Shown: positions 1 through 6,640, numbered from the stretch's first letter. The stretch is DNA of 10,512 nucleotides from Ventricola sp017626895 (GCA_017626895.1 JAGAHV010000121.1:1-10512), one strand, 5' to 3'. Translations and numbers: made by a program. The notes: generated by a model not told the origin, from the sequence alone.

Positions 1-223
1 ACGAACCAACGCTGGTATCTATTATGTCTGGTATAAAGTTGTTGCGGATTCTGCTCATAGAGATACAGAACCTGCATGCATTCCGGTAACGATCGCAGAA
101 GCAAAAGGTTCAAGTGCTGGAAACCTTCCGCAGACCGGAGATTTGCAGAATCCCCTTTTGTATGCAGTCATTGCATTAATCAGCGTGGCAGGAATCGGAC
201 TTTTTAGAAAGAGAATGGAATAA
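1..223 (+). CDS. C-terminal end of an LPXTG-anchored surface protein (partial)
   Basis: The reading frame enters from the left edge (frame begins at base 2) and gives 73 residues before TAA at 221-223. The visible part starts with a fragment (AGIYYVWYKVVADSAH, then DTEPACIPVTI) that resembles the last of the small beta-rich modules often found before the anchor in Bacillota surface proteins. A short linker follows, then the sortase signal LPQTG (visible residues 42-46), a hydrophobic stretch of about 18 residues (51-68) and a basic tail RKRME. This is the full cell-wall sorting signal: sortase A would cleave between T and G and attach the protein to peptidoglycan. The ligand or enzymatic function is in the missing N-terminal part and cannot be judged. 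A terminator follows at once, so this is the last gene of its transcript. Confidence 0.92.
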   Translation, partial: RTNAGIYYVWYKVVADSAHRDTEPACIPVTIAEAKGSSAGNLPQTGDLQNPLLYAVIALISVAGIGLFRKRME

Positions 224-226
224 TAC

Positions 227-263
227 ACGGAAGCTTCCTTTAATTGGAAGCTTCCGTTTATAT
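227..263 (+). terminator. Rho-independent terminator after the LPXTG gene
   Basis: A perfect 11-bp stem, CGGAAGCTTCC (228-238) and GGAAGCTTCCG (246-256), with a 7-nt AT loop, begins four bases after the stop codon. An A-T pair can extend it, and a T-rich tract (TTTATAT) follows. The stem is symmetrical and AT-flanked, so it may also stop transcripts arriving from the right. Confidence 0.85.
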
Positions 264-964
264 ATGACAGTGGAAATGATGGTCAAAAGCTATCGTACAT
301 AATTCGGATCAAATGGCCTGGTTGGGCCGGTCTGCTTATGATTCGTTCTTCCGGCATATCATCAAATTAACGTTAACTGAAAAAAGGACGGTTAGGGAGT
401 AATCCCATACAAATTAGACAATATCGCCAACCATCCATGTTAACATCAATTGCTTAATGATTGCAGGAAGTCCGGCAGATAAATGCCTGATAGAGACGTT
501 TTCATCCCGAAAAATTATCATGCGGAATCCCTGCGGCGAGCTCCGGACTCTGGTGAACATTGTCATCAGCTTTTCATCGGCTGAAGGCTGAGGCGGAAGC
601 TGGTGAGATAAGGTGATTGAACGATGCGGAACATGACTTAGCGAAAACTGCCGACGGTGTTTCAGGTGAAGGAATGCGACTACGATGAATGTGAGAATCT
701 GACAAGACACATCTTCATCAAGTACACGAATGCAGAAATGAGCAGTGATAGATGGGTTAGGCGGGCATTCTTCAGGAAAGAATGGAAGCGGAAGGGTGAC
801 TGATGAAGGGTATCCTTCCGTTGCCTGAAAACAATGGCAAAGTGGGCGAAAGGACAGGATGCCTTCTGAGCTGGAAATGCAATATTCCTTGACTTTTTGG
901 GTCATGGTTTTAAAATAACTTATGGATGGGATGGGTGTGTTGTACTCAGTGATAGCTATTTGTC
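264..964. other. 700-bp stretch without a convincing gene
   Basis: No frame on either strand gives a protein that I recognise. The longest open frame (minus strand, 414-905, 163 codons) lacks a clear ribosome binding site and its translation is rich in H, S, P and R, as expected of a shadow frame. On the plus strand there are only short open pieces separated by stops in changing frames, for example a charged piece around 650-800 containing ECDYDECENL. This pattern fits an old, decayed gene. A 10-bp palindrome TTAACGTTAA lies at about 366-375, with no visible partner or promoter. Possibly this is the ruined N-terminal part of the remnant that follows. Confidence 0.4.
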
Positions 965-1405
965 ATGGATGGAGACGGGCAATCGGGAACATCAATGATT
1001 GAGGTTCACGGCGAAGGAAAATGTGTGTACGGTGACATGGAAATTGATAAGGATGATGTAAACCTCTTTCAGGTTGTGGCACGAAACTTGGATGATGAAT
1101 CAGAAGAAAGAGAAGAAAAAAATCATTCGTTTGCTAAATGTGCTGCTTTCAGATACAGATACTCTGGAATAGCGGAAGAGATTTTTGCAGGATGAATTTG
1201 GATTGATATGACTGAGGAGTTTGACAGGAGGTCCGATTCTGTGGGGAACTTAAGCGAAGTTATAAGGAAAAAGCTGAGGATAGAACTTGCTGAAGAAATG
1301 CTGAAAGATGGAGAGGAGTTTGAAAAAATATAAAAGTATACCCATCTTCCGGAAGAGGTTCTTAAGGAGATTGCTTCCGGCTTAGGCGTAGCAGTTGTTA
1401 ACTAA
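965..1405 (+). pseudogene. Probable remnant of an Rpn-family (PDDEXK-type) nuclease/transposase-like gene
   Basis: One reading frame runs from ATG at 965 to TAA at 1403-1405 but is broken by TGA at 1193-1195 and TAA at 1331-1333. The part after 1250 reads EVIRKKLRIELAEEMLKDG, then EEFEKI, stop, then KYTHLPEEVLKEIASGL. This strongly resembles the C-terminal tail of Rpn-family recombination-promoting nuclease/putative transposase proteins, where a charged helix is followed by a short helix-turn-helix-like segment. The first 76 codons are acidic and I cannot match them to the family's catalytic PDDEXK core. There is no good ribosome binding site before 965. The gene is most likely dead: the tail frame is intact either side of the TAA, which suggests single-base decay and not frame loss. 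The family assignment is from memory of the tail pattern and is moderate at best. Confidence 0.4.
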
Positions 1406-1429
1406 TGCTGAGCTTGATTGAAAGGGTTT

Positions 1430-1487
1430 GCCCTCCTATTCCTGTTCAAAGGTTTCAACCGGAACAGGGAGTAGGAAGGCATTTTTG
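1430..1487 (+). terminator. Terminator-like hairpin after the remnant gene
   Basis: The left arm (1430-1447, including TCCTATTCCTGTTC) pairs with the right arm (1462-1480, including GAACAGGGAGTAGGA), with one G-U pair, one bulge and one mismatch. ATTTTT follows at 1481-1486. It lies 25 bp after the remnant's last stop and reads in the same direction, so it was probably the terminator of that gene. Confidence 0.5.
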
Positions 1488-1734
1488 TGTCTGAGACCAG
1501 ATGACTTTATTGGCACTCTCGGCAATAATTCGGATAATGCTTGACTGTGACTGAAAGAGTGAATACCCTGTCCACATGAACGGAAAATTCGCCTGATCAT
1601 CTTTTGTTCTCCATGCTCCGCTCTGTATTTAGCCTTACACTCCGGATAGTAGTCTGGGATGTGTTGCCAGGACGGATCGAAGGAGATGGGCTTTCCACAG
1701 GATTTCCAGGGCTTTGTTTGAAGTTCGGGTTTTT
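1488..1734. other. Non-coding stretch with nothing recognisable
   Basis: I see no gene, RNA gene or clear promoter here. A minus-strand open frame of 85 codons (1597-1854) starts inside the repeat copy at 1802-1884 and has an S/R/P/N-rich low-complexity translation, so I do not call it a gene. The stretch sits between the remnant's terminator and the first hairpin repeats. Confidence 0.4.
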
Positions 1735-1800
1735 GCTCCTACGCTGACGCGTCTGCCACAGATGTTGGTTTCGAGAACACGACAGGGCCTCTTCTTTAAG
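1735..1800 (+). repeat. Degenerate copy (1a) of the intergenic hairpin repeat
   Basis: TTTTTGCTCCTAC, a CTGACG segment, CTGCC, then TCGAGAACAC and CGACAGGGCC follow the same order as the better copies (T-run, GCTCATA, TTGACAAA, hairpin, GAGAACACTTC), but with insertions and a poor hairpin. It sits about 100 bp upstream of the clear copy at 1802-1884, like the pair of copies at 8679-8822. Weak on its own. Confidence 0.3.
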
Positions 1801-1801
1801 A

Positions 1802-1884
1802 GCAGTAGCTTGGTCTTTGGGAACCGCGGCTTTTCTGGTGCTCATGTTTGACAAACTGCCGCTGTGGCGGCAGGCCCTCCTTTA
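1802..1884 (+). repeat. Intergenic hairpin repeat, copy 1
   Basis: This copy contains AGCTTGGTCTTTGGGAACCG, GGCTTTTCTGGTGCTCATG, TTTGACAAAC and a hairpin with arms CTGCCGC (1856-1862) and GCGGCAG (1867-1873) around loop TGTG, then GCCCTCC. It shares this order with copies at 3541-3610, 8679-8740 and 8741-8822. It lies 23 bp past the stop codon of the minus-strand XRE gene. Confidence 0.65.
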
Positions 1885-1906
1885 AGAAACATGTATTGTC
1901 CGTATT

Positions 1907-2272
1907 TCAGTCTACCGTCATCATCTTTGCAATGCGAATTAAGTCATTTTGTCGGACACTTTTTAACTGTCTAAATACTGATATCAAATCCGTTTCCAAA
2001 AGAGATTCATTCGGCTTGATTGGTCTTCTGATATAAGGATGATCTTCTTCAGGGTCACCATAAATGATGTAGTTTGGAGTAGTATTCAAGTATGAACAGA
2101 TTTTCCCTAAATGAGATAAGTACGAGGAACTAAAGCTTGTTTTCCAGTTTGTATAGGTGCCTTTTGCAAGACCCAGATGATCGATTAAATCTTTCCCTTT
2201 TTTCCCTTGCTTAGACATCAGTTCATCAATACGAACAAAGACTGGATCCGTATTCGGTATTCTTTCTTTCAT
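1907..2272 (-). CDS. XRE/Cro-CI family transcriptional regulator
   Basis: This 121-residue protein has one helix-turn-helix near the N-terminus (about residues 12-70): the first helix VRIDELMSKQGKKGKDLIDHL, a turn LGLAKGTY, a recognition-helix region TNWKTSFSSSYLSHL, and the typical closing helix with ICSYLNTTPNYIIYGD. Linker and C-terminal helix (residues 75-121) carry a basic RRPIKPNESL patch and a short helical end likely for dimer contacts. The start at 2272 is supported by GGAGGG five bases upstream (minus strand). It stands alone between a decayed region and a small ORF, as an accessory-type or orphan regulator; the target is unknown, though a palindrome in its own upstream region suggests autoregulation. 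Confidence 0.88.
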   Translation of the reverse strand: MKERIPNTDPVFVRIDELMSKQGKKGKDLIDHLGLAKGTYTNWKTSFSSSYLSHLGKICSYLNTTPNYIIYGDPEEDHPYIRRPIKPNESLLETDLISVFRQLKSVRQNDLIRIAKMMTVD

Positions 2273-2311
2273 GTTCCCTCCGAAACAGCAAAATACACAG
2301 GTTCAGTTTAC

Positions 2312-2326
2312 ATATTGTTGCAATAT
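2312..2326. promoter_or_regulatory. Inverted repeat upstream of the XRE gene, possible operator
   Basis: ATATTG, three bases, CAATAT forms perfect 6-bp arms about 40-55 bp before the XRE start codon. Small XRE regulators commonly bind such sites in their own promoters. No convincing -35/-10 pair could be fixed around it, so the assignment is an inference from position and symmetry only. Confidence 0.3.
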
Positions 2327-2377
2327 TTCCGATTTATCATGTCACGCTTCCCGGTGCAGCATGGTATAGGATGGAAT

Positions 2378-2503
2378 TCATTCTTCAATTGCAAAACGAA
2401 CTTTTTCTCCTGAACTCCCATGGGGTGAAATAAGTCTTGCAAATTTGGACAGAGAAGTTACTCTTTTAAAGAGAGCCGCAGTATATTTACGATACTGTTC
2501 CAT
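2378..2503 (-). CDS. Possible small protein of 41 residues
   Basis: An ATG at 2501-2503 (minus strand) is preceded by AGAGGAC at a good distance for a ribosome binding site. It opens 41 codons (begins MEQYRKYTAALFKRV, ends EKVRFAIEE), then TGA. The peptide is basic and amphipathic, with no transmembrane segment or motif that I know. It lies just upstream of the XRE gene on the same strand with 105 bp between. It could be a real small gene, the end of a decayed gene, or chance; only the ribosome binding site supports it. Confidence 0.25.
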   Translation of the reverse strand: MEQYRKYTAALFKRVTSLSKFARLISPHGSSGEKVRFAIEE

Positions 2504-2600
2504 TCTGATGTCCTCTAGGTGGAAATGAAGGAAAGCGAAGCACATTGTCTGTTCTGGAGGCAATGTCCGGGATCATGCTTTGTTTTTCGCCTGCGGGGAA

Positions 2601-3518
2601 TCAGCCCCCCTGAGCGGCAGAAATCCAGTAATTGCGGCACAGCTCCAGATATGCCTGCTCGGCTTTCCCCAGGTAGGCCCCCAGACGGCTGCACATGGTA
2701 ATCTGCCAGCTGGGACGGGATGGCAGACGAAAATATACCACACTGCCGTCGTTGATGGCATAGACGGTTGGCAGCAGTGCACAGCCAAGGCCGAGAGAGA
2801 CGATGCGGTATTTGCTCAGATTGCTGGCAGTGGAGAACAGAACATGCGGCGTAAATCCTGCCCGGGCAAACAGATCCTCTGTCAGGGAAAACAGCGTGGA
2901 CTGCTGATAAATGCGGACAAAGGATTCCTCCGAAAAGACCTCAAGCTTTTTCTCCCGGGCATACCGCCAGTCGGGACTGCCGCCTGTGGCCAGAGGATGC
3001 GATGCAGGAACCGCCAGCACGATTTCCTCGTCGGCCATAAAATGGTACTCGTTTCCGTCCTGCTGTTTTTGTGTCAGGGTTGCCAGTCCCAGGTCCAGCT
3101 GTCCGGCCGTAATCATGTGCTGCATGAGCGTTACCCGGCATTCCACCGGTTCTACCTGGATCTGGGGGAATTTTGCGTGAAACGCCGGATAGATGGTGGT
3201 AAACATGTCGATTCCCCGTTCCGGAATCAGGCCGACCGTTAAATGACGGCTGCTTTTTTCTGCATAATCTGCGATCTGGGCATAGGCATCCTTTTTCAGC
3301 AGAAGCATTTGCCGGGCGGCAGCCAGATATGCCTCACCGGCAGGCGTCGGCTGCCAGTTGGCCCGGGAGCGAATGAACAGCGGCGTCCCCAGTTCCTCCT
3401 CCAGTTTCTGCAGCTGCTGGTTCAGGGCACTTTGAGTGACAAAGCGCTTTTCAGCGGCACGGGTTATGCTGCGTTCATCCGCGATGCAGACGATGTTTTC
3501 GATCAGGTGAAGGTCCAT
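2601..3518 (-). CDS. LysR family transcriptional regulator
   Basis: This 305-residue protein has the standard LysR layout and length. The winged helix-turn-helix is at residues 1-60, with ERSITRAAEKRFVTQSALNQ followed by QLQKLEEELGTPLFIRSR, the classic LysR recognition-helix and wing pattern. The effector domain begins at about residue 90 (LTVGLIPERGIDMF) and has the two-lobed pattern with LDLGLATL and GLGCALLP motifs. The frame is open further upstream, to 3707, but ATG at 3518 is chosen because AAGGAG lies seven bases before it and the protein then begins exactly at the family's usual start (MDLHLIENIV). It is transcribed away from the redox operon at 3942, the usual arrangement for a LysR protein and its target. 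The effector is unknown; a metabolite of the operon's reaction is the natural guess. Confidence 0.94.
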   Translation of the reverse strand: MDLHLIENIVCIADERSITRAAEKRFVTQSALNQQLQKLEEELGTPLFIRSRANWQPTPAGEAYLAAARQMLLLKKDAYAQIADYAEKSSRHLTVGLIPERGIDMFTTIYPAFHAKFPQIQVEPVECRVTLMQHMITAGQLDLGLATLTQKQQDGNEYHFMADEEIVLAVPASHPLATGGSPDWRYAREKKLEVFSEESFVRIYQQSTLFSLTEDLFARAGFTPHVLFSTASNLSKYRIVSLGLGCALLPTVYAINDGSVVYFRLPSRPSWQITMCSRLGAYLGKAEQAYLELCRNYWISAAQGG

Positions 3519-3540
3519 GTGCTGCTCCTTTGCTGGCCTC

Positions 3541-3610
3541 AGCCTGCGTGGTTTTGTTATGGCCCGGATTTGACAAACTGTCGCTGTGCGACAGGGGTAC
3601 TTCTTTGCAG
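3541..3610 (+). repeat. Intergenic hairpin repeat, copy 2, inside the predicted lysR leader
   Basis: TTTGACAAA is followed by hairpin arms CTGTCGC (3578-3584) and GCGACAG (3588-3594) around TGT, then GGGGTACTTCTTT. Compared with copies 1 and 4 the fourth stem base is T instead of C and its partner is A instead of G, so pairing is kept. The upstream half (GGTTTTGTTATGGCCCGGA) is less conserved. On the minus strand it falls in the predicted 5' untranslated region of lysR. Confidence 0.6.
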
Positions 3611-3645
3611 GTCTCGCAGTTGTCAGTTGTCTGAGTCCTGAATCT

Positions 3646-3663
3646 GTCCGCTTCAGAGCGGAC
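3646..3663. other. Isolated perfect hairpin in the lysR leader region
   Basis: GTCCGCT (3646-3652), loop TCAG, AGCGGAC (3657-3663): a 7-bp perfect stem with a tetraloop and no T-run on either side, so it is not a standard terminator. It lies close to the 5' end of the predicted lysR transcript. Confidence 0.4.
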
Positions 3664-3687
3664 TGAAATCGGGCGATGAATGGTTTG

Positions 3688-3708
3688 TATGTTAGCTGTG
3701 CTAACATA
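3688..3708. promoter_or_regulatory. LysR-type operator (perfect T-N11-A palindrome)
   Basis: Arms TATGTTAGC and GCTAACATA flank TGT: 9-bp perfect arms, with the inner TTAGC-TGT-GCTAA matching the LysR-box form T-N11-A. Its centre (3698) is about 64 bp before the predicted start of the plus-strand operon, the classic recognition-site position for LysR activators. It also overlaps the predicted lysR promoter, which would give autorepression. Confidence 0.75.
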
Positions 3709-3716
3709 TCTGTAAA
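3689..3716 (-). promoter_or_regulatory. Predicted lysR promoter
   Basis: On the minus strand, TTTACA (3711-3716) and TAACAT (3689-3694) are spaced by 16 bp. The match to the sigma-A consensus is moderate, but the position within the LysR palindrome is what autoregulated LysR genes usually show. The transcript would start near 3682 and carry a leader of about 160 nt holding repeat copy 2. Confidence 0.45.
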
Positions 3717-3726
3717 TTATATGAAT

Positions 3727-3755
3727 TTGACACGTGTTTAACGTGCCTGTATGAT
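3727..3755 (+). promoter_or_regulatory. Predicted promoter of the FAD oxidoreductase operon
   Basis: A perfect -35 TTGACA (3727-3732), 17-bp spacer, and -10 TATGAT (3750-3755), giving a start near 3762. The spacer contains the 8-bp palindrome ACACGTGT, which may be a second regulatory site. The LysR palindrome lies just upstream. Confidence 0.78.
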
Positions 3756-3761
3756 AAGGCA

Positions 3762-3941
3762 AAGGAAACCAATTTGCAACCTTTTCATCCGGAGGGAAGC
3801 GGATTTGCTGCTTGTGACGAGGATCCGGTTCAGGGAATATGCAAACCGGATCACTGCCTGCAAAGGCTCTGGAGGAGACGAAACGGTTTGTGCCAGGCCA
3901 CTCAGAGCGGCGGCAAAGGACAAAACAGGGGAGGAAAAATC
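3762..3941 (+). promoter_or_regulatory. Structured 5' leader of the redox operon, class unknown
   Basis: About 180 nt separate the predicted start from the ATG. They hold several hairpins: ATCCG/CGGAT (3787-3804); a perfect 9-bp stem GATCCGGTT (3822-3830) with AACCGGATC (3844-3852) around a 13-nt loop; and GCCTGCAAAGGC (3856-3867), a 4-bp stem with a GNRA loop, which competes with a longer pairing of GCCTG to CAGGC (3894-3898). No T-run follows any stem, so a transcription terminator is not visible; control, if any, would act on translation or RNA stability. I could not match it to the glycine, TPP, FMN or cyclic-di-GMP riboswitch cores. The ribosome binding site GGGGAGG (3928-3934) lies at its end. 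Confidence 0.45.
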
Positions 3942-5408
3942 ATGCAAAGTTATGACATCATTGTCATTGGCGGCGGCGTGGTAGGCAGTGCCATTGCGCG
4001 CGAACTGACACGCTATCAGCTCAAAGTCGGGGTGCTGGAAAAGGAAAGTGATGTGTGCACCCAGACCAGCGGACGGAATACGGGCATGCTGCATGCCGGA
4101 TTTCTGTATAAGACCGGAAGCCTCAAGGCACAGTGCTGTGTGGAGGGGAACCGGGAATTTGATCAGGTGGCCAAAGAGCTGGATGTGCCGTTTAAGCGGA
4201 CCGGAAAGCTCATTGTCGGGTTTACGGAGGAACACCGTCAGCGTCTCCTTGCCATGATTGAGCGCGGCAAGGCCAATGGCGTGCCGGGCATGGAGCTGAT
4301 TGACCGTGCCCGCATGGATGAGATTGACCCCTCGGCAGGAGGAAACTTTGCCATTCACTGTCCCAGCAGCGGAATCCTGGATCCCTTCATTTATACGATT
4401 GCACTGGCTGAGAATGCTGTGAAGAACGGAGCCGAGTATCATCTGTATACCGAGGTGACGGGCAGCGAAATGCTGCCGGACGGACGGCATGTGCTGCATA
4501 CCACTAAAGGCGATTTTGCCTGCCGCTGGGTAATCAACAGTGCCGGACTGCACAGCGCGGAAATCAGTGAAATGCTGGGAATTCCCGGATATGTCATCCA
4601 GCCGGTCAAAGGGGAATACTTTGTGCTGGATAAAAAAGCCGGCGCGTTTGCCCGGATTCCCGTCTACCCGGCGCCGACCGAGCGCAATACCTTTGATACC
4701 CATGCCACGCCGACCGTGGATGGCAACGTACTGGTAGGCCCAAACAGCTTCAATGTGGAAGACGGTGAGGATTACAGTGTCCGCCAGGTGGGCATGGATG
4801 GCCTGCAGGAAAGCGGTGCCCGCATGTTTAAGCACATGAAGCGTGAGTACTATATCCGCACATTTGCCGGTGCCAGACCCAAGCGCATTGACCCGGTGAC
4901 CGGGGAGATTCAGGATTTCCTGATTGAGCGTCGGGAAAATGTGCCGGGTGTCATCAACCTGGTGGGCATTGAAAGTCCGGGACTTACCAGCGCCCTGCCC
5001 ATTGCAAGGCGTGTGGTCCGTCTGCTTTCCGAAAAGGAGATGCTCATTCCCAACCCTGCCTTTGATCCCCGCCGGAAAGGAATCACCCGTTTCCATGAGG
5101 CGAGCCGTGAGGAGCAGGCCCGGCTGATTGCGGCGGATCCAGATTACGGCGAGATTGTGTGCCGGTGCGAAACGATTACCCGGGCGGAGATCCGGGAGGC
5201 GATCCATAATCCCCTTGGTGTCTGCACGGTGAACGGAATCAAGGTTCGTACGCGTGCCAGCATGGGACGTTGCCAGGGCGGTTACTGTGAGACGAGGATT
5301 ACGGCCATGATCCGGGAGGAGCTGGGAAAAGCTGTAACGGATGTGCGGCTGACCAACGGCAATTCGGCCATGTTTACGGGCTATGTTAAGGGAGGCGAAC
5401 GGGCATGA
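3942..5408 (+). CDS. GlpA-like FAD-dependent oxidoreductase with C-terminal BFD-type [2Fe-2S] domain
   Basis: This 488-residue protein has a DAO-family FAD domain (about residues 4-370): GGGVVG at 10-15 with acidic E33 for the FAD ribose, and TSGRNTGMLHAGF at 42-54, the flavin-contact region that resembles L-2-hydroxyglutarate oxidase and GlpA. A [2Fe-2S] BFD-type domain follows, with cysteines C407, C409, C444 and C449 (CxC, 34 residues, Cx4C). This is the domain order of the anaerobic glycerol-3-phosphate dehydrogenase GlpA, though it is shorter than the E. coli protein. No signal peptide or membrane segment is seen. The frame is open back to 3774 but ATG 3942 has GGGGAGG seven bases upstream and starts directly at the FAD-binding strand. 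It overlaps the next gene by ATGA, implying translational coupling. It probably oxidises a small hydroxy or amino substrate and passes electrons to the partner subunits; glycerol 3-phosphate is the default guess, not proven. Confidence 0.9.
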   Translation: MQSYDIIVIGGGVVGSAIARELTRYQLKVGVLEKESDVCTQTSGRNTGMLHAGFLYKTGSLKAQCCVEGNREFDQVAKELDVPFKRTGKLIVGFTEEHRQRLLAMIERGKANGVPGMELIDRARMDEIDPSAGGNFAIHCPSSGILDPFIYTIALAENAVKNGAEYHLYTEVTGSEMLPDGRHVLHTTKGDFACRWVINSAGLHSAEISEMLGIPGYVIQPVKGEYFVLDKKAGAFARIPVYPAPTERNTFDTHATPTVDGNVLVGPNSFNVEDGEDYSVRQVGMDGLQESGARMFKHMKREYYIRTFAGARPKRIDPVTGEIQDFLIERRENVPGVINLVGIESPGLTSALPIARRVVRLLSEKEMLIPNPAFDPRRKGITRFHEASREEQARLIAADPDYGEIVCRCETITRAEIREAIHNPLGVCTVNGIKVRTRASMGRCQGGYCETRITAMIREELGKAVTDVRLTNGNSAMFTGYVKGGERA

Positions 5409-6640
5409 TGAAGAGACAGGCGGTCATTGTGGGCGGAGGCCCTGCCGGTCTGGCGGCGGCACTGCGTCTCAGGGAAAAAGGAATAAAGGATATTCTGATT
5501 CTGGAACGCGAACATCTGCTTGGGGGAATCCTGCGTCAGTGTATCCATGACGGATTCGGACTGACGCGCTTTGGCGAGAGTCTTTCCGGACCGGAATATG
5601 CACAGCGGTTTATTGACCGGGTGCAGGAGGCCGGGATTGAATGTATTACCGACTGTACCGTGCTGGATATCTCAAAGGAAAAAGTTGTTACGGCGGCCAG
5701 CCGCGTGCGCGGTCTGCTGGAAATTCAGGCAGATGCCGTGCTGCTGACCATGGGATGCCGTGAACGCACCCGGGGTGCGCTGGCAACGCCGGGCACCAGG
5801 CCGGCAGGGATTTATACGGCCGGTGTTGCGCAAAATTACATTAATCTGCAGAACATCATGGTCGGTCATGAGGTGGTCATCCTCGGCAGCGGGGATATCG
5901 GTCTGATTATGGCCCGGCGCATGACGCTGGAAGGGGCGCATGTCAAAGGGGTATACGAAGTGCAGTCGTATCCCAGCGGACTGCCGCGCAATATTGAACA
6001 GTGCCTGAACGATTATGGCATTCCCCTGCATCTGAGCCATACGGTGGTGGATATTCGCGGCCGTGAGCGCCTGACCAGCGTTGTGGTTGCACAGTGTGAT
6101 GAGCATTTCAGGCCCATTCCGGGAACGGAGGAGGAAATCCCCTGCGATACCTTGATTCTCTCCGTGGGACTGATTCCCGAAAATGAACTGAGCCTGGCAG
6201 CAGGGGTTGAACTGGATGCTCGTACCCGCGGCGCATTCGTGGATGAGCACTGCCAGACCGGAATTCCGGGAATTTTTGCCGCCGGCAATGTGCTGCATGT
6301 GCATGATCTGGTGGACTTTGTGTCCCTTGAGGCGGAGGCACTGGCAGACAGTGCGGCGGAATATCTGCTTGAGGGCACGCTGCCCGAGTGCCGGCTGACA
6401 GTGAATGCCGGAAACAATGTGGGACATGTGATTCCCCAGCGGATCAGCGGAACACGTTCCTTTACCTTGTCCCTTCGTGTGCGGCAGCCGCTTTCCAATG
6501 TAAGCATTGTTGTGCGCCAGGGTGAAAAGGAAATACTGCGCAAAAAGATGCGCAAGGCGCTGCCGGCTGAAATGATTCAGCTGCCCATCCGGGCGGAAAA
6601 ACTGGTTGACAGCGCGGATATGGAGGTGTATGTGGAATGA
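5405..6640 (+). CDS. FAD/NAD(P)-dependent oxidoreductase, second subunit of the GlpA-like complex
   Basis: This 411-residue protein has two Rossmann dinucleotide-binding motifs: GGGPAG at residues 10-15 for FAD and GSGDIG at 161-166 for NAD(P)H. The usual second FAD contact GIFAAGN lies near 289-295. This pyridine-nucleotide-disulphide reductase fold lacks a CxxC redox pair, as in the alpha/A subunits of opine oxidases, sarcosine oxidases and related amine dehydrogenases, and unlike thioredoxin reductase. After about residue 330 a beta-rich tail follows that I cannot name. In many Bacillota this protein stands between a GlpA-like subunit and DUF1667, where it is often labelled GlpB-like. ATG 5405 overlaps the upstream stop; the second ATG at 5408 is an equal candidate. 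An electron path from the first subunit through its iron-sulphur cluster to this FAD and then NAD(P)+ is plausible but inferred. Confidence 0.9.
   Translation: MMKRQAVIVGGGPAGLAAALRLREKGIKDILILEREHLLGGILRQCIHDGFGLTRFGESLSGPEYAQRFIDRVQEAGIECITDCTVLDISKEKVVTAASRVRGLLEIQADAVLLTMGCRERTRGALATPGTRPAGIYTAGVAQNYINLQNIMVGHEVVILGSGDIGLIMARRMTLEGAHVKGVYEVQSYPSGLPRNIEQCLNDYGIPLHLSHTVVDIRGRERLTSVVVAQCDEHFRPIPGTEEEIPCDTLILSVGLIPENELSLAAGVELDARTRGAFVDEHCQTGIPGIFAAGNVLHVHDLVDFVSLEAEALADSAAEYLLEGTLPECRLTVNAGNNVGHVIPQRISGTRSFTLSLRVRQPLSNVSIVVRQGEKEILRKKMRKALPAEMIQLPIRAEKLVDSADMEVYVE

Noticed and set aside
414..905. 163-codon minus-strand ORF as a gene
   Set aside because: No ribosome binding site, no domain and shadow-like composition; retained only as part of the undefined stretch.
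1597..1854. 85-codon minus-strand ORF as a gene
   Set aside because: It starts in the repeat and continues into low-complexity translation; the conserved start peptide is reported as a repeat property instead.
1847..1876. TTGACA in the repeat as a promoter -35 box
   Set aside because: No -10 box at 16-18 bp; the spacer region is a GC-rich hairpin, and copies 4 and 5 do not keep the TTGACA sequence.
2580..3242. Plus-strand open frame of 220 codons opposite lysR
   Set aside because: Antisense to the LysR effector domain, no ribosome binding site and no known motif.
3519..3707. 63-residue N-terminal extension of LysR
   Set aside because: The extension is basic low-quality sequence through the repeat and control region; the internal start has a strong ribosome binding site and matches the family start.
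3820..3900. Cyclic-di-GMP, glycine or TPP riboswitch in the operon leader
   Set aside because: GCAAACC and GCAAAG pieces recall a cyclic-di-GMP aptamer, but the conserved second half is absent and the stem order differs; glycine and TPP cores are also missing.
3774..3941. 56-residue N-terminal extension of the GlpA-like protein
   Set aside because: It would cover the structured leader; the ATG at 3942 has an ideal ribosome binding site and starts at the FAD-binding strand.
3738..5207. Long minus-strand open frame (489 codons) opposite the GlpA-like gene
   Set aside because: It lies antisense to a gene with clear domains, its translation is rich in H, A, G and R with no family pattern, and it results from the codon bias of the real gene.
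5672..6427. Minus-strand open frame of 251 codons opposite the second FAD subunit
   Set aside because: Shadow of a well-supported gene; H/Q/N-rich translation without motifs.
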